DNA of 64,000 bases. It comes from Novosphingobium mangrovisedimenti. GTDB lineage: Bacteria > Pseudomonadota > Alphaproteobacteria > Sphingomonadales > Sphingomonadaceae. Shown here piece by piece: positions 1-9,173 of this stretch. The DNA lies in assembly GCF_025153475.1 (NCBI RefSeq), contig NZ_JANZXA010000002.1, positions 124,001 to 188,000 of the forward strand. The letters run 5' to 3'. The notes under the pieces are model-generated. The model was not told the DNA's origin and ran no database searches. It saw only the letters and a list, made by a program, of their open reading frames with translations. The first letter of the stretch is position 1; each line of letters begins with the position of its first letter. A program made the position numbers and the translations under genes.

Positions 1-367
1 CAAGCAATTGGCATTCGCGCCAGGCAAAGGCCAGACGGCGTTGCTCGTGGGCCCAGCCGTCGACGATCTGGGCAAAGAAACCCGGAAAGGCATCGGGCGC
101 GCCGGCAAAGCCCGCAAGTTGCTGCAACTGCTCGTCGCACCAGCCCTTCGCCGAGGCCAGGGCCGCCTTTTGAGAAACATCCAACAACTGTTCCATGGAA
201 CCGAAGTAGTGATAAATCGACGAGACCGGGACGCCAGTGGCAACACTGATCTGGCGGGCCGAGATTCCCGCCGTTCCCTGCGTTTCCCATTGCTCCATGA
301 CCGCAGAAACAAAGCGATCATATGACGATTCTGCGACACTTTCAGGGCAGTTCATCAACGCTGTCAC
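1..367 (-). CDS. TetR family transcriptional regulator (partial, C-terminus beyond left edge)
   Basis: About 122 N-terminal codons are visible. They contain a TetR-type helix-turn-helix around residues 30-55, with the diagnostic stretch ATGVPVSSIYHYFGS, followed by the start of the ligand-binding domain. The preferred start is GTG at 367, because a GGGAG Shine-Dalgarno lies at 375-379; an in-frame ATG at 355 is the alternative. The gene is divergent from the TonB receptor at 522, so a role as local repressor of that receptor/phosphatase operon is a reasonable inference. No ligand can be inferred. The gene is cut by the window edge, not visibly broken. Confidence 0.85.
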   Translation of the reverse strand, partial: MTALMNCPESVAESSYDRFVSAVMEQWETQGTAGISARQISVATGVPVSSIYHYFGSMEQLLDVSQKAALASAKGWCDEQLQQLAGFAGAPDAFPGFFAQIVDGWAHEQRRLAFAWRECQLL

Positions 368-521
368 GATTTTTCTCCCGACCGAAGGACTAGCAGAACG
401 CATCGCCGCAATCGAGCCACATACGCGCTTTCGCTGCGTATTTTTTGCCACGCCTCCCCTGTCACAAGACATACATACAACCGTTCTAGTCGCCCCCTGA
501 AGTATCCAGGGGACCACATCC

Positions 522-3059
522 ATGAAACTGAATTCCGCTTCTCGCCTGCTGCGCGCGACCGCCCTTGCCGGCGTCGCGGCGGCCGCTTTCACCCACGCGC
601 AGATGGCCTGTGCGGAAGACGCAGCCGGAGCCGACGCCGAGCCGGACGACGCGATCGTCGTCACCGGGTCGATCCTCGCCTCGCAGCAGGCTTCGGTCGA
701 AGCCAAGCGCAAAGCCATCAACATGACCGATATTGCCTCGGCCGACGCTGCCGCCCGCTTCCCGGACCAAAGCGCTGCCGGTGCCCTCGCCCGCCTGCCC
801 GGCGTGGCCGTCCAGCGCGATCAGGGGCAGGAGCGCTACATCCAGGTGCGCGGCGCGCCCAACCGCTGGACCTCGGTCTCGATCGACGGCGTGCCCATGG
901 TGGGCGTGGACGAAGGCGGCGACACGCGCGCCTTCCGCTTCGACGCGATCCCGGCGGTAATGCTGTCGGAAATGGTCATTAACAAGTCGCTGACCTCGAA
1001 CCTGCAGGCTGATGCAATCGTCGCGACGATCGACCTCAAGACCTATTCGCCCCTCGATCGACTGGGCTTCCACGTCGATGGCGACGTTGGTTACGGCTTG
1101 ATGGGCCACGGCGGCGGCCAGCAACGGCAGGGCTCGCTGCGCGTTTCATGGTCGAACGACAGTTTCGGTATCGTGCTGGGCGGATCGCACTACCTGCGCG
1201 ACCAGATTACCGACAACCGCGAACCCGGCTACGACGACACCGGCGAGCCAACCACCTTCTCGGTCCGCAGCTACAAGCTGGAACGCTACAACAATGGCCT
1301 GTTCGGCGGCATCGAGTGGAGCCCCGAAGAGGGGCAGAAGCTCTATGCCAAGGTGATCTGGTCTGAATTCGCCGACAACGAGGAACGCAATCAGTACGAC
1401 TTCGCTGTCAGCGGCGACACCGTCACCGGCATCAGCGGCATGTTCAACGACGGCAAGTACCGTAACCGCAACACGATCGGCTTGATCGGCGGCGACTACG
1501 ATGACTTCAACGGCTTCACCGCCTCGTTCAAGGCCAACTACGCCAAGACCGTGAACACCACAGACCTGCCGCTGGTCCGTTCGAGCATGAGCACGGTCGG
1601 CGACATGACCTACACCCTCGACGATCCGCGCTTCCCGATCTTCTCCGACAACGATGGCTCGTTCAGCCAGACCAACCTGTCGCAGGCCGGCACGATCCTG
1701 CTGCCGCTCGAACAGCGCACCGAGTCGGACAGCTACACCGTCAAGTTCGACATGGCCAAGGAACTGGGCGATCTCACGCTTTCTGCAGGCCTGCTCTATG
1801 CCGACCGCGACATCGCGGGCAACGTCATGTCGACGAGCAGCTACGCGGCCATCGGCTATGTCGGTTCGCTGATCGGCCAGCCGTTCAACGTCAACGACTA
1901 CGTGACATCCACTGGCTGGGACACGGACTATCCGCTCGGTCTTTCGCTCAACTATGTCGACAACAAGGCCATGCGCAGGGGCGCCGAAGCCACGCTGGCC
2001 GCGATGGAAGCGGCCGGACTGTTCGACCCCGCAGGCGTCATCGAAGACACCACCCGTTATAACCAGCGCGAAAAGACGCTGGCCGGCTATCTCATGGGCA
2101 CGTTCGTCAAGGGCCCGCTGACAGTTGCCGGCGGCGTACGGATCGAAAACTACAGCATGGACAATGCGGGCTGGCTCAACATCGAAGGCGACTACACGCC
2201 CAAGGCCTATTCGGCGAGCAAGACCGACTTCTTCCCAAGCCTGAACATCCGATACGAGGCGTCTAACGACATCGTGCTGCGCCTGGCCGGCCAGCGCGGC
2301 GTGTCGCGCCCCGCCTACGGCGCCACGCGCGTGGGCGCGTCCGTAAACGATACGTCGAAAACGATCGAGGGCGGCAACCCGCTGCTCAAGCCCGAATATA
2401 CCTGGGGCGTGGATACCAGCGTCGAATGGTACCTGCCCGGCAACGGCATTATCTCGGTCGGCGCGTTCTACCGCTGGGTCGACAACGTGCTCTACAGCGC
2501 CCAGGAAAGGGTGAATTCCGACTTCTACGACACCCCTGGCTTTGACACCCGCGCGGACTATCTCTTCTCGGGCCAGTACAACGGCAAAAGCGGCAAGCTC
2601 TACGGCGTGGAATTCAACGTCCAGAAGCAGTTCGACTTCCTGCCCGGCGCGCTTTCGGGCTTCGGCCTGCAGGGCAACCTGACTCTGCTCGATGGCGACT
2701 TCGAAGCGCCCGACAAGAACGGCGTACTGCAGACCTACGACTTCCAGGGCATGTCGCGCACCATCGCCAACGCTTCGCTCTTCTACGAGAAGTACGGCCT
2801 CTCGGCGCGCGTCAGCTACCAGTGGCGCAGCCACTGGCTCGACACGCTGGGCGGTCTGGGCAGCGGCGAATACCGCGCGGCCTACGAGAACCTCGACGTG
2901 ACGCTGCGCTATGCCGTGACCGACGACTTCACGCTCTACGCCGATCTCGCGAACCTCACCAACGAGACCTACGTCGCCTACGCCGACTCGCTATCGCATC
3001 CGACCGAAGTCGAGCGGATCGGTGCTCGCTACCTGTTCGGCGTGCGCTTCAGCTACTGA
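522..3059 (+). CDS. TonB-dependent receptor
   Basis: 845 residues, with an N-terminal signal peptide (cut near ...ACAEDA, residue ~32). A TonB-box-like segment (DDAIVVTGS) is followed by a plug domain carrying FPDQSAAGALARLPGV, typical of proteobacterial TonB receptors, then a long beta-barrel ending in the aromatic C-terminus RFSY. It should import a large or scarce substrate across the outer membrane using TonB/ExbBD energy. It is followed after 16 bp by a secreted tyrosine-phosphatase-fold enzyme and is divergent from a TetR regulator, so the three probably form one nutrient-scavenging unit. A short hairpin at 494-512 overlaps the G-rich ribosome-binding region. The substrate cannot be told from sequence. 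Confidence 0.93.
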   Translation: MKLNSASRLLRATALAGVAAAAFTHAQMACAEDAAGADAEPDDAIVVTGSILASQQASVEAKRKAINMTDIASADAAARFPDQSAAGALARLPGVAVQRDQGQERYIQVRGAPNRWTSVSIDGVPMVGVDEGGDTRAFRFDAIPAVMLSEMVINKSLTSNLQADAIVATIDLKTYSPLDRLGFHVDGDVGYGLMGHGGGQQRQGSLRVSWSNDSFGIVLGGSHYLRDQITDNREPGYDDTGEPTTFSVRSYKLERYNNGLFGGIEWSPEEGQKLYAKVIWSEFADNEERNQYDFAVSGDTVTGISGMFNDGKYRNRNTIGLIGGDYDDFNGFTASFKANYAKTVNTTDLPLVRSSMSTVGDMTYTLDDPRFPIFSDNDGSFSQTNLSQAGTILLPLEQRTESDSYTVKFDMAKELGDLTLSAGLLYADRDIAGNVMSTSSYAAIGYVGSLIGQPFNVNDYVTSTGWDTDYPLGLSLNYVDNKAMRRGAEATLAAMEAAGLFDPAGVIEDTTRYNQREKTLAGYLMGTFVKGPLTVAGGVRIENYSMDNAGWLNIEGDYTPKAYSASKTDFFPSLNIRYEASNDIVLRLAGQRGVSRPAYGATRVGASVNDTSKTIEGGNPLLKPEYTWGVDTSVEWYLPGNGIISVGAFYRWVDNVLYSAQERVNSDFYDTPGFDTRADYLFSGQYNGKSGKLYGVEFNVQKQFDFLPGALSGFGLQGNLTLLDGDFEAPDKNGVLQTYDFQGMSRTIANASLFYEKYGLSARVSYQWRSHWLDTLGGLGSGEYRAAYENLDVTLRYAVTDDFTLYADLANLTNETYVAYADSLSHPTEVERIGARYLFGVRFSY

Positions 3060-3075
3060 CGGAAAGGATCGGACC

Positions 3076-4128
3076 ATGCACCTTTTCAAAGGTTCCGCCG
3101 CTCTCGTCGCGCTGGCCATTCTGGCGTCGTCTCCCGCGTTCGCGCGGGAGATGGCGACCGTCACGCGACTGGACAGCAAGACCGTCGAACTGGATCGCGG
3201 CGACACCACGCCCGTCTCGGTCTGGATCAGCGCCGACCAGCGGATCGACGATGGCGACCGACGCGTCACCGCGACGAGCAGCGACCGCAAGCTCAGGTTG
3301 GCGATCCCGGCCGACGAGCGCCGCTACGTGATCCTGCTCGGAGAGAACGGCCATACGACCGTCGTCGCCGAGCGGGTTCTCCCGCTCCAGCAGGGCAGCA
3401 ACTTCCGCGACATCGGCGGCTACGTTACCAGGGACGGCAAGACCGTACGCTGGGACAAGGCTTTCCGCTCGGGCGCCATGCCCGTGCTGACCGATGCCGA
3501 CTATGCGCTGATCGGCCAGCTCGACATCGACAGCGTCGTCGACCTGCGTTCGCTGGAAGAGCGCGAAGTCGCCCCCGATCTGGTCGACGACCGCACCGGA
3601 GCGCTGTTCATAGCCAACGACTATTCGCTGAAGCCCCTGATGGCCCGGTTCGCCAAGGGTAACGGCGAGAACATGTACAGCGGCATGGAAAAGATGCTGG
3701 TGCCCCAGTTCCGCTCGCTGTTCCGCCGCCTGCTCGCCGATGAAGGTGCGGTGATCTACCACTGCTCGGCAGGGCAGGACCGTACCGGCATTGCAACGGC
3801 GCTGATCTACGATGTGCTGGGCGTCGATCGCGAGACGATCCTGAAGGACTACCACCTCTCCACCGCGCTGCGCCGCACGCAATGGGAGATGCCCCAGGTC
3901 AATCCCGAGGACTATCCGAACAACCCGCTGGTGAAGATGTACATGGCCAGCGGCAAGGATAAGCCGATGAAGGCGAACCCGCTCTACACGCCGAGCGGTG
4001 CGTCGTACCTGGCCCAGTTCTTCACCTACCTCGATGCTACCTATGGCGGATCGGAAGGCTACCTGAAGCAGGAACTGGGACTGACCGACGCGGACATCGC
4101 GAAGCTGCGCGACATCATGCTCGACTGA
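3076..4128 (+). CDS. secreted tyrosine-phosphatase-superfamily protein (Y_phosphatase3-like)
   Basis: 350 residues from ATG 3076, which has AAAGGA upstream and lies 16 bp after the TonB receptor. A cleavable signal peptide (residues ~1-21, ending SSPAFA) implies a periplasmic location. The catalytic P-loop HCSAGQDRTG has nucleophile Cys230 and Arg236 (CX5R); the upstream NFRDIGGY motif is typical of bacterial dual-specificity or LipA-like phosphatases. The likely reaction is hydrolysis of a phosphomonoester; substrates of relatives include phosphotyrosine and phosphoinositides. Co-transcription with a TonB receptor suggests it processes a phosphorylated compound during uptake (inference). A strong hairpin terminator follows the stop codon. 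Confidence 0.88.
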   Translation: MHLFKGSAALVALAILASSPAFAREMATVTRLDSKTVELDRGDTTPVSVWISADQRIDDGDRRVTATSSDRKLRLAIPADERRYVILLGENGHTTVVAERVLPLQQGSNFRDIGGYVTRDGKTVRWDKAFRSGAMPVLTDADYALIGQLDIDSVVDLRSLEEREVAPDLVDDRTGALFIANDYSLKPLMARFAKGNGENMYSGMEKMLVPQFRSLFRRLLADEGAVIYHCSAGQDRTGIATALIYDVLGVDRETILKDYHLSTALRRTQWEMPQVNPEDYPNNPLVKMYMASGKDKPMKANPLYTPSGASYLAQFFTYLDATYGGSEGYLKQELGLTDADIAKLRDIMLD

Positions 4129-4159
4129 AGGGGCACGGCCCCACCCTGCCGGCAAGGAC

Positions 4160-4205
4160 AAACGATGTACGGCGCCTTTCGCAAGAAGGCGCCGTACATC
4201 GTTTT
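4160..4205 (+). terminator. strong hairpin terminator after the TonB receptor/phosphatase operon
   Basis: A perfect 19-bp inverted repeat (arms 4160-4178 and 4186-4204) with a 7-nt loop and flanking A and T tracts, so it could work on both strands. It starts about 30 bp after the phosphatase stop and separates this operon from the NodT/Mac operon. Confidence 0.85.
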
Positions 4206-4354
4206 GATGCCAGGGCCGTTACATTGTGTGACTATTTGTAACACCTAGCCCCCTCCCCACTGTCGGGGAACCGTGTATGGTGCGATCCACGATGGCAGAA
4301 TCGCGACAACTCCTTGCGCATGCCGAGAAAATTCACCCCCGGAGGCGAACCCAG

Positions 4355-5857
4355 TTGCAATCCCGGCATTTCCAAAAGGTACTGGTTGCCGCTGCTGCGG
4401 GGACACTGTGTTCATGCGCCGTGGGCCCGGATTACGTACCCCGCCAGGCAGCGCAGCTCGGCGTTCCGGATGACTGGTCGGTATCGGCATCGCCCGCGCC
4501 TTCCGATCTCACGCGCTGGTGGCGCCATTTCGATGACCCAGTCCTGACCGGGCTCGTCCAGCAGGCCGTGGCCGCCAATCCCGATCTCGAACAAGCCGTC
4601 GCGCGACTTCGGCAGGCCCGCGAAGCCCTTGTCGTCAGCCGCGCATCGCTGTTTCCCACGCTGGGCCTTTCGGGCGGCTACAACCGGACCGAGACACTCA
4701 AGGGCGGCGGCACCACGCTGACCCTGCCCGACGGTACCGTGAGCACGGTGGGCGGAGGCGGCAGCAACAGCTACTCGCTCGGGCTCGACGCCGGCTATCA
4801 GGTCGATCTGTTCGGCGGCAACCGGCGCTCGGTGCAGGCCAGCCGCGCCGATCTCGAGGCCGCCGGTTTCGACTATGCGTCCATGCTGGTCTCGATCGAA
4901 AGCGAAGTCGCGCGTAACTACGTCCTCGCCCGCGCCTATCAGGCACAGCTCGCGAATGCGAAAGCCAGCCTTGCCATTCAGGACGACAACCTGGAAATCG
5001 CCGGATACCGCGTGATGGCTGGCCTCGTTTCCTCGATGGATGGCGAACAGGCCCGCTCCAGCCGGGCACAGGCCGCCGCGAACATCCCTCAGATCGAGCA
5101 GCAATACAACGCCGCCGTCTCGCGCATCGGCGTGCTGACCGGGCAAGCCCCCGGCGCGGTCAAGCCGCTGATGGAGACCCCGCAGCCGATCCCGCAAGGC
5201 CCCGAGCAGATCGGCACCGGCATCCCCGCCGACATCCTGCGCCGCCGCCCTGATGTACGCGCCGCCGAACGCACGCTGGCCGGGGCCTCTGCACGGATTG
5301 GCGTTGCCAAGGCCCAGTTGTTCCCTGCCCTGACCATCAGCGGCAGCCTCGACACCAATGCAAGGACGTTCAGCGGCCTGTTCGACACGATCACTGGCGG
5401 CCTGTTCGCGGGGATCAGCCAGTCGCTCTTCGCCGGCGGTAGCTATGCCGCGCAAGTCCGGTCCAGCCGGGCTGCCGCCGACGGCGCCTTCGCCGCCTAC
5501 AAGTCGACTGTCCTTGGCGCGCTCGAGGACGTGGAGAACGCCGTCGTCGCCCTCCATGCGGCGGAGGCGCGGGAGAAGCAGTTCACCATCGCCCTCGACG
5601 CGGCGAACAATTCGGCGATCTACGCGCGCTCGCAGTATCGTACCGGACTGACCGACTTCACGACACTCAACACCCAGGAAAGCGCCCTCGTTTCCGCCCG
5701 CGACGGCCTCGTCCAGGCCCGCAGCGACCGGGCCACCGCTCTCATCGCCCTGTTCGATGCACTGGGCGGCGGCTGGGATCCCGATACAGACTATTCCGCC
5801 GCGACCTTGCCTTCCGCAACGGGCCGCGAAACTAGCCGCGAAACTGGGCAGGACTGA
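4355..5857 (+). CDS. NodT family efflux outer-membrane lipoprotein (TolC-like)
   Basis: Outer-membrane channel of a tripartite efflux system. Start chosen as TTG 4355: a GGAGG Shine-Dalgarno (4341-4345) lies 9 nt upstream and gives a normal lipoprotein signal peptide. Upstream in-frame ATGs at 4277 and 4292 would add an unlikely charged leader. The protein has about 500 residues. The lipobox ends at SC followed by AVGPDYVPR, the classic N-terminus of NodT-type proteins. Two outer-membrane efflux repeats follow, with the typical GxPADILRRRPDVRAAERTL segment. The next gene (MacA-like) starts 2 bp after the stop, so channel, adaptor and ABC transporter are one operon. Confidence 0.92.
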   Translation: MQSRHFQKVLVAAAAGTLCSCAVGPDYVPRQAAQLGVPDDWSVSASPAPSDLTRWWRHFDDPVLTGLVQQAVAANPDLEQAVARLRQAREALVVSRASLFPTLGLSGGYNRTETLKGGGTTLTLPDGTVSTVGGGGSNSYSLGLDAGYQVDLFGGNRRSVQASRADLEAAGFDYASMLVSIESEVARNYVLARAYQAQLANAKASLAIQDDNLEIAGYRVMAGLVSSMDGEQARSSRAQAAANIPQIEQQYNAAVSRIGVLTGQAPGAVKPLMETPQPIPQGPEQIGTGIPADILRRRPDVRAAERTLAGASARIGVAKAQLFPALTISGSLDTNARTFSGLFDTITGGLFAGISQSLFAGGSYAAQVRSSRAAADGAFAAYKSTVLGALEDVENAVVALHAAEAREKQFTIALDAANNSAIYARSQYRTGLTDFTTLNTQESALVSARDGLVQARSDRATALIALFDALGGGWDPDTDYSAATLPSATGRETSRETGQD

Positions 5858-5859
5858 CG

Positions 5860-7176
5860 ATGGCCGAAGAAAACCTCGACGAATTCCTCGGCAAGGTCGA
5901 GAAACCGGGCTTGCTGCGCCGGTGGAAACTGTGGGCCGGGCTCGCGGTGCTGGTGGTGCTCGGCCTGTTGCTGCTGCAATGGCTGGCAGGGCCCGGACCA
6001 GCCGGCTATGCCACCACCAAGGCCGAAACGGGACGCCTCGTCACCAGCGTCTCGGCAACCGGCAAGCTCGCGCCGACCAATCAGGTGACGGTGGGCTCGC
6101 AGCTTTCCGGCCTCGTCACCAAAGTGCTGGTGGACGTGAACGACCGCGTCGTTGCCGGCCAGCCCCTTGCCGAGATCGACCCCGAGACGATCGAGGACCA
6201 GATCCGGCAGAGCAAGGCGCAGCTTGCCGCCAACGAGGCCCAGGTCTCACAGGCGCGCGCCACGCTGGCGCAGTCGCAGGCGCAATATGCGCGGCTTGAG
6301 GAAGTCTCGCGCCTGTCGGGCGGCAAGGTTCCCTCGAAGACCGAGCTGCAGGCCGGACGCGCCGACATGGAGCGCGCGCAGGCCGCGCTCGACGTTGCCC
6401 GCGCCAATGTGCTCGCCTCGCAGGCCTCGCTCGCCCAGAACCGCACGCAGCGGGCGCGGGCGATCATCCTCTCCCCAGTTTCGGGCGTGGTTCTGGCCCG
6501 GCAGGTCGATCCCGGCCAGACGGTTGCCGCTTCTTTCAACACGCCGACCCTCTTCGTCATCGCCGAGGACCTGAGCGAAATGAAACTCGAGGTCGCCATC
6601 GACGAAGCAGATGTCGGCGCCGTCGAGGAAGGCCAGAAGGCGACCTTCACGGTCGATGCCTTTCCCGGCGAATCCTTTCCCGCAACGATCACCCGCGTCG
6701 AGATCGGTTCCAACCTCACGGCCTCTTCGGCCAGTTCCTCCAGCAGTTCGTCGAGTACCACGAGCACGACCGGGCAGGTGGTGTCCTATGCCGCGGACCT
6801 CTCGGTCGCCAATGCCGATTTCAAACTGCGTCCGGGCATGACGGCAACCGCGGACATCGTCACCTCCGACAAGTCCGGCGTGCTGCTGATCCCCAATGCA
6901 GCCTTGTCGTTCTCTCCCAATGGCCAGGACAAGGACGCGAACTCGGGAGGGATCATCAGCTTCGGTCCTCCCGGCCGCGACGAGAGCAAGAAATCGGCGA
7001 CGATCGGGCGCGGCGCGCGCCAGACGATCTACGTGCTGGGCGCTGACGGCGTCCCTGCCCCGGTCGAAATCGTCACCGGCAACACCAACGGCCAGCAGAC
7101 AGCCGTGGTTTCAGGCGACCTCAAGGCCGGCATGGAGGTGATCACCGGCAAGCTCGCCTCCGGCGCGGCGAACTGA
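5860..7176 (+). CDS. MacA-like periplasmic adaptor (HlyD/RND-MFP family)
   Basis: 438 residues. A short cytoplasmic tail is followed by one membrane segment (residues ~25-42), a lipoyl half-motif, a coiled-coil hairpin (~110-200) rich in Ala, Gln and Arg, then beta-barrel and membrane-proximal domains. It links the inner-membrane MacB-type transporter to the NodT channel in the same operon. One oddity is a serine/threonine-rich insertion (residues ~287-305, nearly all Ser or Thr) in the beta-barrel domain, not needed by the fold and probably a flexible loop. Start ATG 5860 with AGGA upstream; the stop lies 12 bp before the ATPase gene. Confidence 0.9.
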   Translation: MAEENLDEFLGKVEKPGLLRRWKLWAGLAVLVVLGLLLLQWLAGPGPAGYATTKAETGRLVTSVSATGKLAPTNQVTVGSQLSGLVTKVLVDVNDRVVAGQPLAEIDPETIEDQIRQSKAQLAANEAQVSQARATLAQSQAQYARLEEVSRLSGGKVPSKTELQAGRADMERAQAALDVARANVLASQASLAQNRTQRARAIILSPVSGVVLARQVDPGQTVAASFNTPTLFVIAEDLSEMKLEVAIDEADVGAVEEGQKATFTVDAFPGESFPATITRVEIGSNLTASSASSSSSSSSTTSTTGQVVSYAADLSVANADFKLRPGMTATADIVTSDKSGVLLIPNAALSFSPNGQDKDANSGGIISFGPPGRDESKKSATIGRGARQTIYVLGADGVPAPVEIVTGNTNGQQTAVVSGDLKAGMEVITGKLASGAAN

Positions 7177-7188
7177 AAAGGCCGCGCC

Positions 7189-7902
7189 GTGCCCGAAAAC
7201 GAACCCCTGATTTCTCTGCGAGGCATCACCAAGGTCTTCGGTTCCGGCGCGAACGTGCTGGAAGCGCTCAAGGGCATCGACTTCGATGTCATGGACGGGG
7301 ATTTCGTCGCCGTCATGGGCCCTTCCGGTTCGGGCAAGTCGACGATGATGAACATTCTGGGGTGCCTTGATGTCGCGACGGCGGGCGAATTCCTGTTCCG
7401 GGGCCATCACGTCGAAGCGCTCGACCGCGACCAGCGCGCCCTGCTGCGGCGCAAGTACCTCGGCTTCGTGTTTCAGGGCTTCAATCTGCTGGCGCGGACC
7501 TCGGCGCTGGAAAATGTCGAGCTGCCCCTGCTCTATCGCGGCGACAACAAGCACCAGCGCTACAACGCGGCAATGGCGGCGCTGGAAAAGGTCGGACTGT
7601 CCGACTGGGCCAGCCATACGCCGGGCGAGCTCTCGGGCGGACAACAACAGCGCGTCGCGATTGCCCGGGCGATCGTCACCAACCCGCAGGTCCTGCTCGC
7701 GGACGAGCCAACCGGCAATCTCGACAGTCAGCGCTCGATCGAGATCATGGAACTGCTCGCCGGGCTCAACCGGGACGGCATTACCGTGCTGATGGTGACA
7801 CACGAGCCCGACATGGCCGCTTTCGCGCGCAAGATCGTCCACTTCAAGGACGGACTGATCGACAAGATCGAACAGGGTAACGGGCAACAGGCAGAGGCAT
7901 AG
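7189..7902 (+). CDS. MacB/LolD-type ABC transporter ATP-binding protein
   Basis: 237 residues, GTG start. It has all ABC ATPase motifs in order: Walker [10 protein letters not shown] (~residues 44-52), Q-loop VFQGFN, signature [14 protein letters not shown], Walker [13 protein letters not shown], and H-loop VTHEP. The EPTGNLD sequence and overall size are those of the MacB/LolD/FtsE class, whose ATPases power mechanotransmission rather than classical transport. It sits between the MacA-like adaptor and the FtsX-fold permease. In canonical MacB, ATPase and permease are fused; here they are two genes, as is common in this subfamily. Confidence 0.94.
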   Translation: MPENEPLISLRGITKVFGSGANVLEALKGIDFDVMDGDFVAVMGPSGSGKSTMMNILGCLDVATAGEFLFRGHHVEALDRDQRALLRRKYLGFVFQGFNLLARTSALENVELPLLYRGDNKHQRYNAAMAALEKVGLSDWASHTPGELSGGQQQRVAIARAIVTNPQVLLADEPTGNLDSQRSIEIMELLAGLNRDGITVLMVTHEPDMAAFARKIVHFKDGLIDKIEQGNGQQAEA

Positions 7903-7904
7903 AG

Positions 7905-9113
7905 ATGCTGCGCACAGTCTTCCTGCTTTCGCTGCGTTCGATCCGCCGCCACGTGCTGCGCTCGCTGCTGACGATGCTCGGCATCGTCATCGGCGTGGCC
8001 GCGGTGGTGAGCATGGTGACGCTGGGTCAGGCGACGACGGCCGCGGTCACCGAACAGATCGCCTCGCTCGGCTCCAATATCCTGCAGGTCATGCCCGGCG
8101 GCGGCATCCGGCGCGGCGGCGGCGGTTCACGCCCAAGCGAGTTCGATTACGCCGATGTCGACGCGGTCCGCGAACAGGTCGGCGGTGTGGTCGCCATCGC
8201 CCCGCAGGCAACCACCACGGCCACGGCGATCTACGAAGGGGCCAACTGGTCCACCACGATCACCGGCACCACGACCGACTATTTCGACATCCAGCCCTGG
8301 CCGCTCGATGCCGGCCGCCTGTTTTCCGCAGGCGAGGAAAGCGCGGGCAAGGCCGTGTGCATCATCGGCTCGACCGTGCGCGAGAACCTGTTCCGCAACG
8401 TCGATCCGATCGGCAAGCGCTTTCGTATCAACGATGTAAGTTGCGACGTCGTTGGCCTGCTCTCGACCAAGGGCCAGGGCGGTTTTGGCAACGATCAGGA
8501 CGATGCCGTCATCATGCCGATCAAGACGGTGCAGCGCCGCTTTCTGGGTACCACCAACGTGCGCACCATCGTGATCGGCGTCGACGATGCCTATTCGACC
8601 GATCAGGTGAAGGCGACCCTCAAGCGCGTCATGCGCAAGCAGCGCCACCTGACGCAGAACGAGGATGACGACTTCCACATCTTCGACACCAAGCAGATCT
8701 CCGACACCCTGACCCAGACGACCGGCATGCTGACCAGCATCGTTGCCGCCATCGCCGCGATCAGTCTCGTCGTCGGCGGCATCGGCATCATGAACATCAT
8801 GCTCGTCTCGGTGACCGAACGCACCCGCGAGATCGGCATCCGCCTCGCCGTGGGCGCGGTGGCGAACGAGGTACTGATGCAGTTCCTTGTCGAAGCCGTG
8901 GTTCTGTCCTGCATCGGCGGGCTCATCGGTCTGGTCCTTGCCCAGATCGTGGTCGCCATCGCCATCCCGCTGATGGACCTGCCTTGGGTCTTCGACCTGC
9001 CGATCAACATCGGCGCCTTCCTCGTCTCGGCGGCGATCGGGGTGATCTTCGGCTATTTCCCGGCCCGGCGCGCGGCGAGCATGAACCCCATCGACGCCCT
9101 GCGCTACGAGTAG
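7905..9113 (+). CDS. MacB-type ABC transporter permease (FtsX domain)
   Basis: 402 residues. One N-terminal membrane helix (MLGIVIGVAAVVSM) is followed by a large periplasmic MacB_PCD domain and a C-terminal FtsX domain with three helices. The conserved TERTREIGIRLAVGA segment precedes the last two helices, and the protein ends PARRAASMNPIDALRYE, a hallmark of MacB permeases. With the preceding three genes it forms an adaptor-channel-mechanotransmitter system that exports periplasmic substrates such as peptides, lipopeptides or siderophore-like compounds (family knowledge; substrate unknown here). Confidence 0.94.
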   Translation: MLRTVFLLSLRSIRRHVLRSLLTMLGIVIGVAAVVSMVTLGQATTAAVTEQIASLGSNILQVMPGGGIRRGGGGSRPSEFDYADVDAVREQVGGVVAIAPQATTTATAIYEGANWSTTITGTTTDYFDIQPWPLDAGRLFSAGEESAGKAVCIIGSTVRENLFRNVDPIGKRFRINDVSCDVVGLLSTKGQGGFGNDQDDAVIMPIKTVQRRFLGTTNVRTIVIGVDDAYSTDQVKATLKRVMRKQRHLTQNEDDDFHIFDTKQISDTLTQTTGMLTSIVAAIAAISLVVGGIGIMNIMLVSVTERTREIGIRLAVGAVANEVLMQFLVEAVVLSCIGGLIGLVLAQIVVAIAIPLMDLPWVFDLPINIGAFLVSAAIGVIFGYFPARRAASMNPIDALRYE

Positions 9114-9173
9114 CGCGCCGCCGGCGCCTTGCCGCTGCGCGTTGTCCTTGCGAAGCGGTCGGCGAGAGCCGGA

